From positions 712,001 through 776,000 of the forward strand of contig CAJNDS010001079.1 in assembly GCA_905221605.1 (NCBI GenBank): 64,000 bases of DNA. Direction: 5' to 3'. Source of the stretch: Symbiodinium natans. Its lineage: Eukaryota > Sar > Dinophyceae > Suessiales > Symbiodiniaceae. The first letter of the stretch is position 1. Each line of letters opens with the position of its first letter. A program made the translations under genes and the position numbers. Positions 55,576 to 64,000 of this stretch are shown here, piece by piece. The notes beneath the pieces were generated by a model. The model made no database searches. It was not told the DNA's origin and saw nothing but the letters and a program-made list of their open reading frames with translations.

Positions 55576-55944
55576 CTTGGGGGGGGCGGTCGGAAAGGGG
55601 TCTGACCTGAAGAAATGTCTGGGGACTAGGAACTCATGTATACTTGCAAAATGATATATATATATATATATACATATCTATACATATAAATGAAGTGAAA
55701 ATATACGGAGCCCCTAGAATCGTACAATTCTGAGGTTGGGAACCCTCAAATCAAGCCTCATGGCCCCAGCATGGGAGAAGGAATCCTGAGGAAGAAAGGC
55801 GAAGAATCCCATCACAAGGGAACACTGAAGCCATAGTAACGTGGGAGAACCTCCTTGCAAGGGCTCTCTCTGTGACCTGCGGAGAATCGTCCCCCATGAA
55901 GTCCGTAGAGCTGCCGTGTGGTCTCTCAAGTGCATTGAGAGGGA

Positions 55945-55991
<47 letters not shown>

Positions 55992-56030
55992 AGAGGGAGG
56001 GAGGGAGGGAGGGGAGGGAGAGAGCGAGAG
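55945..56030. repeat. (GA)n microsatellite
   Basis: GA dinucleotides passing into GGGA repeats, in an intron. Confidence 0.9.
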
Positions 56031-56217
56031 CGAGGCTCGGACTCGGGGCACCGCAGCAGGCGAGGACCTTTTCAGAAAGCAACTGGCATCGCAACAAACA
56101 CACCAGAGTCCAAAAAGTCCCCCAGGTTGTCCCCGAGGATTCTCTCATTTTGTGGGGAAGCGTCCTTTTCGCAATGAGGGCTGACCCTGCACCCCCCACC
56201 CCCCCCCCCCCCCCGGC

Positions 56218-56270
56218 CTCTAATCTTCGCTCCATGGCCGCAGCCAGGGGCGAGCTTTGAAGGTGTCGGC
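56218..56270 (-). CDS. Possible large-gene exon
   Basis: After a TGAAG|G acceptor, the frame in phase with 56944-57005 reads PTPSKLAPGCGHGAKIRG, up to a GC donor beside a poly-C run. Confidence 0.4.
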
Positions 56271-56943
56271 CTTCAGTGCAGTTGATGCGGCCCTCTGCGC
56301 GCCTCTGCGCAGACTCAAAAAAGTATCACACACAAGCCCATTTGCACGCAACTCAAGCGCGCGGTGCATGCTGCACCATTCACTGTTATGTCCACTTACT
56401 CGTATCGGCCCTTTCTTGCCCTAAACCACATTTTGCACATATTTGCGCCAACCTCGGCTTCTGCCACCACATCAACATGCACGACACAGGCACGAGCTAC
56501 CTGCCAACACACTACCGCCAACGGCTTTTGTGAACGAGCGGAGCCAACAAGAAAACAACGCCAGCAGGTGCTCCTCCCAGCTGAAGGCGTGGTGCCGGCT
56601 GTTGGTGTGAGTTTTGGCTTCCAATTTTCGTGTCTCCTGGGAGCTCTGCGGGTGCTCCCATCTTACATGTTGGCCCTGAGCCGAATGTTCGACTCTGGTA
56701 GAAGGCTGGCCTTCTCCCCTTCTCCGCTTCCTCACAGCGCCGTGGGGTGGGCACGCAAGCGTGTCAAAGCTTCCAACCGTCAATCGGGAGTATGCATCGC
56801 TGCATGTGTGTACGCGCTGATTCACACATACAGCACGAGCCGGTGTCAGCATTCATACACTCCGTGCTTCACCTGCAAGAAGCCAACTAATTCCGAAAAA
56901 AAAAAAAGGCACTCCGAATTCCACTTACATCAACTTACAACAC

Positions 56944-57005
56944 CCTGAGCTTCCGAGTGCCACAAGGTCGCCGCTGGGGGGAGACACCGCCAAGCATTTC
57001 AGCGC
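56944..57005 (-). CDS. Large-gene exon
   Basis: The 62-nt exon encodes ALKCLAVSPPSGDLVALGSS. The pattern recalls one WD40 blade (LAVSPxGDLVALGSxDG), but no other blade was found, so the resemblance may be accidental. The acceptor is CTGCAAG|G and the donor GTGTTG. Confidence 0.7.
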
Positions 57006-57009
57006 CTTG

Positions 57010-57672
57010 CAGCGAAGGGCCCAGGGTCCATGCAGTTCAGGGTGTAGGGTTCCGGAGTTGGCGGAGTTAGGGTTGATTCGCATGGCCCCGGATTACCGTG
57101 GCTTCAGAACATATGGTGGACATAATGAGGTGATGGGCAGGCGGGAGTGGGTCGGATGAGCCTCGGGGCCTGGGGCCCGCACTCGAACACATCATGGCAA
57201 GCCAGCACAATCATCTAGATGATCTTCCGCATCGTGTGAGTGTTTTGGGTGTCTTAACGTTGAGAACCCCATGTGATCTTCCGCTGACCAACTTTTAAAA
57301 ACCCAAATTATCTTCCTCATAGTGTGAGAACATGGTTGCGGCAGGATCCAAATCCTCATCACCTCGAAGAGGATGTATAGGCTTGAGGGTTCAAGCTGCT
57401 CCCTGGTGCCCACTGAAGGTTAGCACAAAGAACTCTTTACGGACTTCTTTTTGGAAGATAGGGTCTACTACAAGGAGCTATATGAGAGGAGCCTTCTTGG
57501 GGCTGCCAGAGGGATCCTTACCAGGGTGTAAACTTTCTCAACCCTCAGCCCGTAACCTTAAACCCTACCAGCACACCCCCCAAACTACCCTGCCACCACA
57601 GTAGCAGGGGACAGAAGCCCCCTTGACTCAAGGAGAGTCTACCCCCCCCATGTAAAGCGCGCACCCCAAAAC
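57010..57672. other. Intron region, possibly with a missed exon
   Basis: The exons on either side are out of phase, so a short exon is expected. A candidate acceptor (CCTTCAG) lies near 57415. Degenerate telomere-type units occur at 57040-57065 and 57540-57570. Confidence 0.35.
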
Positions 57673-57738
57673 TTTTAGGGAAGGACGCGTGCGGCGTGGC
57701 TGGGGCATGGGCACCAAGGAGCACCTTCAGCTCCGTGC
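57673..57738 (-). CDS. Large-gene exon
   Basis: The 66-nt exon encodes TELKVLLGAHAPATPHASFP then K. The acceptor is CACCCAG|G and the donor GTTTTGGGG. Confidence 0.7.
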
Positions 57739-58222
57739 CTGGGTGCCCAAAAGGGCTTTAGGGCTTTTCAGGGGGCGCTTCTTGGAGTCCACAGCGCCTC
57801 GAGTTCAGGGCTCAGGGTTCTTCAGGTTTCTTTTTTAAGGGTTCTTTTTGAAGCTTCTTCTAGGGTTCTTCTTGGGTTCTTTAGGGTTCTTTGGGGTTAT
57901 TTGGGGTGATTTGGGGCTCTTCAGGGTGCTTTAGATTTCTTCAGGGTTCATTGCGGTTCAGGATTTGGGACACATGGGGTTTGGGATGTGTGGGGGGGGG
58001 GGGGGGCTTAGGGTCTAGTTTGGGTCTTTCGGCTTTAGGGTCTCTTCCACAGGGTTTGGGTTGGGGGTTCCACTTCAGCACAGATCAAACTGTCGTGGCT
58101 GGCAGGGATCCAAAAACCCAAAAGCCCCTCAATTCCGAACCCCGCCCAGTGAATCCTAAACATTCTGAAGCCCTTGTCCAAAACTCCACACCAAATCCTC
58201 CCAAGCCCCCTCAGGCGCAAGC

Positions 58223-58255
58223 ATTGCAACAAGTCTCGCAGGCGGTCCACCACCC
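58223..58255 (-). CDS. Large-gene exon
   Basis: The exon encodes VVDRLRDLLQ. The acceptor is GCCTCAG|G. The donor may be GC at 58222; the frame stays open (CLRLRGLGRIW) beyond it. Confidence 0.6.
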
Positions 58256-58643
58256 CTGAGGCAGGCGAACCCCAAATGCAGGGTTCTGCGCACCCACAGC
58301 TCGGACTTAAGGGTTAGGGCCGGAGCCTTTAAAGGCTGGGCCGGTGCGCATATGCTTGGCTGTGTCAGCTCTGCATGACAGCACTCGGGTCGTTCTAGAA
58401 ACCGCTGAACTGTAAGCACACACAAGCCAGAAAAATGTTCAGTGTCACAACTGCATACCACCTGCTGGCCGTCCTTACTAGCACCGGGGTGGCCCCCTCT
58501 TCTGCCAAAGTGTTCAGAGTTTAAGAGTTCGGGTTTAGGGCTTTAGGGTTTAGGCTTTATTGCCGAAGGTTTAAGGCTTAGGGCTTGGGGTTCAGGGTTC
58601 AGGGTTTATCCGGACCTACTTGGGTGTTAAGCGCACAGGCAAC

Positions 58644-58712
58644 GAGGCGAAGCGGCCCCTTGTGCTGATTGTACAGCTCAATCCAGGACAGGGCAGCAAC
58701 AAAAGGGTACAA
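58644..58712 (-). CDS. Large-gene exon
   Basis: The exon encodes LYPFVAALSWIELYNQHKGP then LRL. The acceptor is CTGTAAG and the donor GTTGCC. The phase to neighbours is not settled. Confidence 0.7.
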
Positions 58713-58859
58713 GGCTTACAGATTTTGGTTTTGGGTAGATCCTCAGGTACAGAGGTTAGGACCGGGCATGGGGCGTAGCAGGCGTCTAGTGCTCAGGATT
58801 GCGCGAGGTTGGGGAGATGTACTTCCGGTCTCCGGCTCATGGCAGATACAACGCTTCAC

Positions 58860-58922
58860 ACTGGGGAGCGGGCCCTTGAGCTCCTGCTGGAGGAAAACGA
58901 TGTCGTGCAGGACCCGCAACAC
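58860..58922 (-). CDS. Large-gene exon
   Basis: The 63-nt exon encodes VLRVLHDIVFLQQELKGPLP then S. The acceptor is CTGACAG|G and the donor GTGAAGCG. In phase with 59752-59814. Confidence 0.85.
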
Positions 58923-59751
58923 CTGTCAGAAGAACCCCCCAAAATCGAAAAGAACCGACAAGAGCCGAAGGCCGAAACCCCAAGAGCCCTATATAAACTC
59001 CACTCATTAGACCCCCGAAAAAGCTCGAACGCCTGTTGTTTCCGTTTCGGGTTCCACAGCGGCGGCTTTGCTTAATTGGAGGACCGGGGGGGGGGGGGTT
59101 TGGATGCCTTTTTCCCCTTTCTGACTCGAGAACCCTGTCGACCCTCAGGTTCCGGGCTTGGGATTCGAGACCCTACACATGCCGAAGGAGTCATCTTTTG
59201 GGCGGCCAAGGCCTGATAGGAGACGGCAAGAGAACAAAAGCGTGAGTAGGGAAGACGCGGAGGCGTGACTCAGGAAAGTGAGGAACATGCGCCCTCGACT
59301 CGAACACATTTGGCAGCCAAGCGGTGCGGCACCTGCTGCTCAAAGAGCCCAGAACGAAACGCCGCAGCAGAGAGGCTGATCATCATCATGGTGCATGCAC
59401 GGGAAATCGCAGTAGCTTTGGCGCTCATGATCATGGTGCACGGTCATTCGCACAGTGCATGCGCCGGAATGCCGTAGCAGGGAAGGTGGTCATTGTCACG
59501 GTGCACGCCCGAAGGACAGTGAGGGTGATCGGTATCATGGCGCATGCTGCGTAGTTTAAGGATGCTTGAGGTAAAATGTTGAAACAGTTGAGGATTCGAA
59601 GTGCGGGTTCAGGATTGATAGTGTAGAGGTTTAGAGCTTCGAGGACGCAGGTCCTGGAAGGGCCCCCTAAAGGCGCCAATCCCTGCGGGGCCCTCCAAGA
59701 TGAACCCCCACCCCCCTAACCCCCCCTAACCCCCCCCCCCCCCCCCCCTGC

Positions 59752-59814
59752 CTCGCACACGAGCTCCTCGTCGGGAGCTCCCTCAGCAGCGCGCTGCACG
59801 GGATCTGCGAACGC
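59752..59814 (-). CDS. Large-gene exon
   Basis: The 63-nt exon encodes AFADPVQRAAEGAPDEELVC then E. The acceptor is GCTTGAG|G and the donor GC (GAG|GCAGGGG), beside a poly-C/poly-G tract. Confidence 0.75.
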
Positions 59815-60042
59815 CTCAAGCAGTGCAGGGCAGCGCATGCATATGAATAGGGCATCCCCCCCCCCCCCCCCGCCCCCACATCTCCAACACTCAGGTGATA
59901 AGCTCACAGAAAAGATACAACGACAACTTCTTTCACTATCCAAGTAGCAAGAACACCAGGCCATGAATCAACTGCTCCTGAAGAGCATGCCAACCTCACG
60001 CCCTGGGGTTCACCAATAACGCTCGTTTTGTAGGATGCTGGA

Positions 60043-60750
60043 TCAACTTTCAGGTAGAATTTCAAAAAAGCAGCCTACACCTTGAGCCCCAAAACCTGAA
60101 GTCGAACGAGTTTCTCTCACAAGTTGGAAAGCTTTGGTGTTTAAATGGCTTTGGGATTTCCCAATTAAGTTCACGATTGAAGATTTCCCTGAGGCTTCCT
60201 CAAATTTCTTCTGTCTCAGTGGCAGGTCTTGAAGATAAAGAAAACCTTTGAAACAAGCGGTGTCACGCCAGTGCTGCATTTTGGAAAAGTTTCGTGCCAA
60301 GTGCATTCAGAAAGGGCCCAAGATTGCTGAGGCAGTGTTGAGGGGTCTCGCAAAGCCTAAAACAACCGAATCGATCGGAATCAGATTTGGATCCAAGATT
60401 CCGGGGCAAAACCCCCTCAGGAAGCTTGGATCGTGCGCCCCGGCCCAAGTCAAAGGTGAATCAGATTGGTTCAGTTGACTCGGGGTTACAATTCGGGGGT
60501 GAGAATTCGGGGGTGAGAATTCGGCAGCGCCGGAATTGGACCTGCCAAAGCTGAGCTTCTTGCCTCCCTTTCCCGGCTTAACGCGCTTCGCACTGCGGCT
60601 GATTCTGGCTCGGGTTAAGTTTCGGGGTTTAGGCACCGGAAAGCAATGAGCTGCAACCGCAGCCACAGTTGCAAACCAAGAGGCTGCCAGGATGTTGTCG
60701 AAGCGGTTCAGGACCGGATGCCACGAAGAGGCCACCTCACGAAGAGCCAA
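60043..60750. other. Intron region with open frames of unclear status
   Basis: Minus frames at 60043-60306 (contains GKSSIVNLIGKSQSHLNTKA) and 60590-60745 (contains NRFDNILAASWFATVAAVAA), and a plus frame at 60270-60470, all look protein-like. One may include the missing exon between 60761-60826 and 59752-59814. None could be confirmed. Confidence 0.3.
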
Positions 60751-60760
60751 AGGTACTCAC

Positions 60761-60826
60761 AGGGATGGGTCTTCGAAATGCGCCCTAAACTCTTTCTGAA
60801 GCACGGACTCCTCAACCGCCTCAACC
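60761..60826 (-). CDS. Large-gene exon
   Basis: The 66-nt exon encodes VEAVEESVLQKEFRAHFEDP then S. The acceptor is CCTTCAG|G and the donor is the textbook GTGAGTACC. In phase with 61542-61636. Confidence 0.85.
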
Positions 60827-61061
60827 CTGAAGGGTTGAGAGTCCCAGGCAGCTGAGTAACCAGGTGATAACGGGGCTGATAGGGAGAGGAAGCTCAGGGA
60901 AACTCACAACTCCTGAAACTCCTCCTACAAGCTACTGTGTAAGCCAGCGTGCCCTGATATCAAGTGCTACACCGGACCCTTGTCTAGAAGGTACCCCAAA
61001 CCCAAGCCATCAACCCCCAATGCATAACCCGAAACCCTCAACCTCTAAGCCCAGACCGCAT

Positions 61062-61085
61062 TCCGCGGCCGCACACGGCCGCGGA
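61062..61085. repeat. Perfect GC-rich hairpin
   Basis: Ten-base arms TCCGCGGCCG and CGGCCGCGGA flank a CACA loop, in an intron. Confidence 0.85.
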
Positions 61086-61319
61086 CTCTCAACCCAGTTA
61101 AACAAACAACACCCCCCAAGCGACGCGAAGCCCCAAACCCCAAACCTTACCCGAAGGCCCTAAACGCGAAACACCAAAAACCCTAACCCGATGCCTTCGC
61201 CCCCGAGATCCTAAAGCCCTACAAGCCCTAAACCCCAGAACCCCGGAATCCGTGAAGCAAACCTCTACAGCCCACAAAACCCGAAGGCTCTAAACCCCAA
61301 AAAAAGCAAAAATGCGAAA

Positions 61320-61430
61320 ACAAAAACTAGAATTGCTATAGTAGTAATAACCATAATACTGACAATAATCATAACAGTAAGAGCATAAGACTGGCAAAAA
61401 TAGTAGCAATAAGAGTAGAAGTACTGCGAG
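61320..61430. repeat. Degenerate ATA/AGT-type trinucleotide patch
   Basis: AGTAGTAATAACCATAATAC-like imperfect trinucleotides, in an intron. Confidence 0.5.
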
Positions 61431-61496
61431 TAATGGCCATAATGGGATTTTTGTAGTGATACCAACAAAAGAATTCAAAACAATCATGGAATTTCA

Positions 61497-61541
61497 ACCC
61501 TAAACCCTAAACCCTAAACCCTAAAACCCTAAACCCTAAAC
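61497..61541. repeat. CCCTAAA array at an intron start
   Basis: Six CCCTAAA units. On the gene strand the intron begins GTTTAGGGTTTTAGGG exactly at the end of exon 61542-61636. Confidence 0.95.
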
Positions 61542-61636
61542 CCAAGAGGGCGGACACTTTTCTCTCGCCCGGGCCCCCGGGCGCAGCGCTCCCAGCGCTG
61601 GACCTTGAGCTCCCTGAGTTGCTCCAGGAGCTCCGC
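61542..61636 (-). CDS. Large-gene exon between two telomere arrays
   Basis: The 95-nt exon encodes AELLEQLRELKVQRWERCAR then GPGREKSVRPLG. The acceptor is TTGGAAG|G, 24 nt after CCCTAAACC on the gene strand; the donor is GG|GTTTAGGG. In phase with both neighbours. It is a clear example of the intron-end arrangement. Confidence 0.9.
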
Positions 61637-61658
61637 CTTCCAAGGGGCTAATATAGAG

Positions 61659-61755
61659 GTTTAGGGTTTGGGGTTTAGGGTTTAGGGTTTAGGGTTTAGG
61701 GTTTGGGGTTTGGGGTTTGGGGTTTGGGGTTTGGGGTTTGGGGTTTGGGGTTTGG
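61659..61755. repeat. TTTAGGG to TTTGGGG array at an intron end
   Basis: About 13 units, changing from TTTAGGG to TTTGGGG. On the gene strand this is CCCCAAA/CCCTAAA, leading to the acceptor of exon 61542-61636. Confidence 0.95.
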
Positions 61756-62164
61756 TGCCTTTACTAATTAGAATTAGGGCTTTGGGGGGGGTCATTTTAG
61801 AGGAAGAATTAGTTTGTTTTTTTGGGGGGGGGGGATTCAGGGTATAATTATAAAGAGGCCATAGGGGAATAACATGAGTAAGCGATGCCGACACCTAAAG
61901 AAGGCCAAGGGGGAGAGAGGATTTGCTTGGAGGAGTTTAGAAGGACAGGGTTCGAGGGGTTTCAGGGTTGTTGGTGGGCTTTAATGTTCTTGGGGTTGTG
62001 GGTTTTTTGGGTTTCGTGCAGTTTCGGGCAGTTTCGGGAGACCCTAGACAATGAGGACTGCTGCGAAGCTCAGCTGTTGGCACCCCCCGAGCACGCAGCA
62101 TGCAGAGCCCGCGCCCCAAACTCCAAACCCTGCACCCTGACCGGAACAGCCCTTTTTAACCGGG

Positions 62165-62372
62165 GCCCTCTTGACCCCTAAACTCCTGAACCCTGAACCC
62201 GAAACCCTAAACTCCCCTAAACCCCAAACCTTGAACCAGAAACCCTAAACTCCCCTATACCCCAAACCCTGAACCCGACTCCCTAAACTCCCCTATACCC
62301 CAAACCCTGAACCCGAAACCCTAAACTCCCCTATACCCCAAACCCTAAACCATAAACAAAAAGAACACGAAC
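62165..62372. repeat. Telomere-like array with a 38-bp higher-order unit
   Basis: CCCTAAA, CCCCTATA, CCCCAAA, CCCTGAA and CCCGAAA units recur in a fixed order about every 38 bp for four copies (62198-62350). On the gene strand this array begins about 20 nt after the donor of exon 62373-62442. Confidence 0.85.
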
Positions 62373-62442
62373 GGCTGCTCGAGCCCTCCAGGCCTGGCTA
62401 CATTCTGCCAGGTCTTCCAAGGCCCGGCGCTGCGAGATGGCC
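62373..62442 (-). CDS. Large-gene exon between two telomere arrays
   Basis: The 70-nt exon encodes AISQRRALEDLAECSQAWRA then RAA. The acceptor CTCTCAG|G follows CCCTGAACC; the donor is GTTCGTG. In phase with 61542-61636 and 62559-62605. Confidence 0.85.
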
Positions 62443-62457
62443 CTGAGAGCTGAGAGG

Positions 62458-62545
62458 TTCAGGGTTCAGGATTTAGGGTTTAGGGTTTAGGGTTCAGGGT
62501 TCAGGGTTCAGGGTTCAGGGTTCAGGGTTCAGGGTCTAGGGCATG
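62458..62545. repeat. TTCAGGG/TTTAGGG array at an intron end
   Basis: About 12 units. On the gene strand this is CCCTGAA/CCCTAAA immediately before the acceptor of exon 62373-62442. Confidence 0.95.
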
Positions 62546-62558
62546 GGTGACGAGAAAC

Positions 62559-62605
62559 CCCGAGGTTGCGGTGCGGGGGAAGTGTCTGGAGCTTGTGAGA
62601 GGCTC
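62559..62605 (-). CDS. Large-gene exon, highest-coordinate confirmed
   Basis: The 47-nt exon encodes ASHKLQTLPPHRNLG. The acceptor is TTCAG|G and the donor G|GTTTCTCG. The intron to the next exon is about 116 bp and consists mostly of telomere-type units. Confidence 0.65.
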
Positions 62606-62679
62606 CTGAACTGGCACTTCGAGACGGGGCAAGCCAACCGCAAGGCCCCCCCTCCCCTTCTTGGAGTCTCAGAGAGGAG

Positions 62680-62760
62680 GCTCTTGCCTTTGGTCTCGCC
62701 ATCTGACACGTGTTGTAAAACATCCCGAAACTTCTTCGCTTTTAAATCCCATCTCGTGGC
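62680..62760 (-). CDS. Possible large-gene exon
   Basis: The minus frame encodes KAKKFRDVLQHVSDGETKGK then SLLSE, of convincing composition. The boundaries were not resolved. Confidence 0.4.
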
Positions 62761-63180
62761 CGTAGGGGGCGGACGAGGCTGAGGCGCGCCCCTCACCCCG
62801 CCCCAGTTATGGGGGGGGGGGGGGCGGGGGCGGTTGCATGACAAGTCAGTTTTAAGATTTGTTCAGGGTTGCAGCGGGCAACGCAAGCTGATGAGTTTAG
62901 CACCTAAGCCTCAGCCTCAGTGTCATCATGCAAAGCCTGAAATCTTGCAAAGCCTGGATTCTAAATCCTCCACCCGAAAGCTTTTACAGCGACCCTAAAC
63001 CTTCTACTTACAGATAAACATATCAGGTGCCAACTGACCCCGAGAGCATCGGAATGCACTAGAATCTCACAGGCTCCGGGTATCTTCCATCGAAGAAACC
63101 AGCTGAGAGGCCAACCCACAGCCAGTGCAGGGCCAATGCTGTACCGTTACCAAAGGCTCCGGCTACGCAAAACCTTTTAG

Positions 63181-63880
63181 GTGAAAGTGGTGTTCTTACC
63201 TGTCAGGACCATCACCCCCTTTCCCTCCAAGACGCCTGTATATCTACAGAACGCCCATATGACTATAGCAACAGGTACCCTGTCGCCTTCTGATAAAAGT
63301 CGGCAACAGCTAAAAGTCATCTCATCCATTCCTGCATCCATACAAGCATCCCCTCATCCCTTATTTACAATCCATGCCAGTAAGCCCCCGATCGGAATCA
63401 ATACCCCCACCTGTCCATGCACGCGCCCATCCATCCATCCATTCTTCCATCCATTCATCCATCCATCCCGCTATGCATCCATTCAGCTCATCTCTGGTAT
63501 AGTCCATGAGAGTTCCTTTGAGAATATAATCCTTCACATCATCCCATATGGGTCATCGCCACATCCACCGAGAGGAGTTGTCAATTCTGAACACAAATCG
63601 TCGCGGCACCACGCGGCAGTGCCCGGACACGCCGGTGCCACTGAGAGGGCTGTCAACTCCAGCCAGTGTACACTACTGGAATCTGCAATGAATCGCGCGT
63701 GGGAACACACTGAACTTTCACTGAACACAAGGTCCCCCCCCCATGTACTGCCGGCATTGAGAGACACGACCAAGGTACTTCCAATGCGCGGGGTTTCCTG
63801 CCAGCCGCTGGCCGTGCCGTACCCCGCGCGCGTGAAGCATATTATTGTCAATTTGTTTCAAGAAACTCGGAAAAACCTCT
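63181..63880. other. Region with a (CATC)n tract and unresolved frames
   Basis: A CATC-type tract lies at 63340-63480. The minus frame at 63560-63830 (contains STLVVSLNAGSTWGGDLVFS) looks more protein-like than the plus frame through the repeat. No gene can be confirmed. Confidence 0.3.
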
Positions 63881-64000
63881 AATCCCGATACCTCACGAAA
63901 TCGTAGGAAAAACATGAAAACACAAAGGACAAAAAACTCGCGCCGGCATGCCAGCCAAACATCAACCCCGAAAAAACGCCGTCGCAACATTGCGAGGGAA

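Larger units (their letters stand above)
30970..62605 (-). other. Large unidentified gene (or genes) with telomere-repeat introns
   Basis: At least 40 short minus-strand exons are spread over about 31.6 kb, separated by introns of about 90-1500 bp. Many intron ends are TTTAGGG/CCCTAAA arrays. Exon phases agree across the whole chain 37551 to 30970 and across several other neighbouring pairs; gaps (for example 60.7, 57.4, 52.5 and 42.5 kb) show that some exons were missed. The protein is rich in Leu, Ala, Glu and Arg and looks alpha-helical, perhaps a helical-repeat scaffold. No family was identified and neither end of the gene is certain. Confidence 0.7.

Noticed and set aside
56944-57005. 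WD40 protein assignment
   Set aside because: Only one exon resembles a WD40 blade. No second blade or WD dipeptide was found in neighbouring exons.
30926-62545. Interpretation as a chromosome end or simple subtelomere
   Set aside because: The arrays occur in both orientations and alternate with in-phase coding exons, and none reaches the window end. A pure telomere or a single fusion point would not give this pattern.

Overview
This window is nuclear DNA of a eukaryote, most likely a dinoflagellate, possibly Symbiodiniaceae-like. The evidence is: genes cut into many short exons; introns that must start with GC or GA as well as GT to keep known protein families in frame; acceptors that read AG followed by G; recognisable genes all on the minus strand; and TTTAGGG telomere-type repeats. 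No operons, bacterial signals, rRNA, tRNA or CRISPR were seen. All gene models below were assembled by eye from splice signals, reading phase and protein motifs. No transcript or database support was available.

Layout. Positions 1-11 kb hold weak exon-like fragments and microsatellites. 11.8-14.1 kb holds exons of an unidentified, probably membrane, protein. 16.5-18.5 kb holds two tandem-repeat tracts, with an exon carrying the last core motif (A10) of an adenylation domain between them. 19.4-20.8 kb is a nucleoredoxin-like gene. 21.8-25.2 kb is an AMP-binding (NRPS-type) adenylation domain spread over at least 12 exons. 25.8-26.75 kb is an intronless secreted sulfotransferase-like gene. 27.8-30.0 kb is a tandem array of G-rich hairpin units, enclosed by an inverted repeat about 80 bp long.

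From 30.97 kb to at least 62.6 kb the character changes. The DNA is full of TTTAGGG/CCCTAAA arrays and looks subtelomeric at first sight. However, the gaps between arrays are 36-360 nt coding exons on the minus strand, many joining in phase to neighbours. The arrays lie at the ends of introns: many introns begin G|GTTTAGGG and end with CCCTAAA, a short pyrimidine-rich stretch and AG. The telomere motif therefore supplies the 5' splice site, and its complement lies near the 3' splice site, so the intron ends are inverted repeats. This is the most interesting signal in the window. The encoded protein, helical-looking and continuing beyond the exons found, was not identified.

The chain of exons from 37.55 to 30.97 kb keeps one open frame. 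Further upstream the chain has gaps where exons were missed, so more than one gene is possible. Exon ends are usually certain to within a few bases, and often ambiguous by one G shared by both splice sites.
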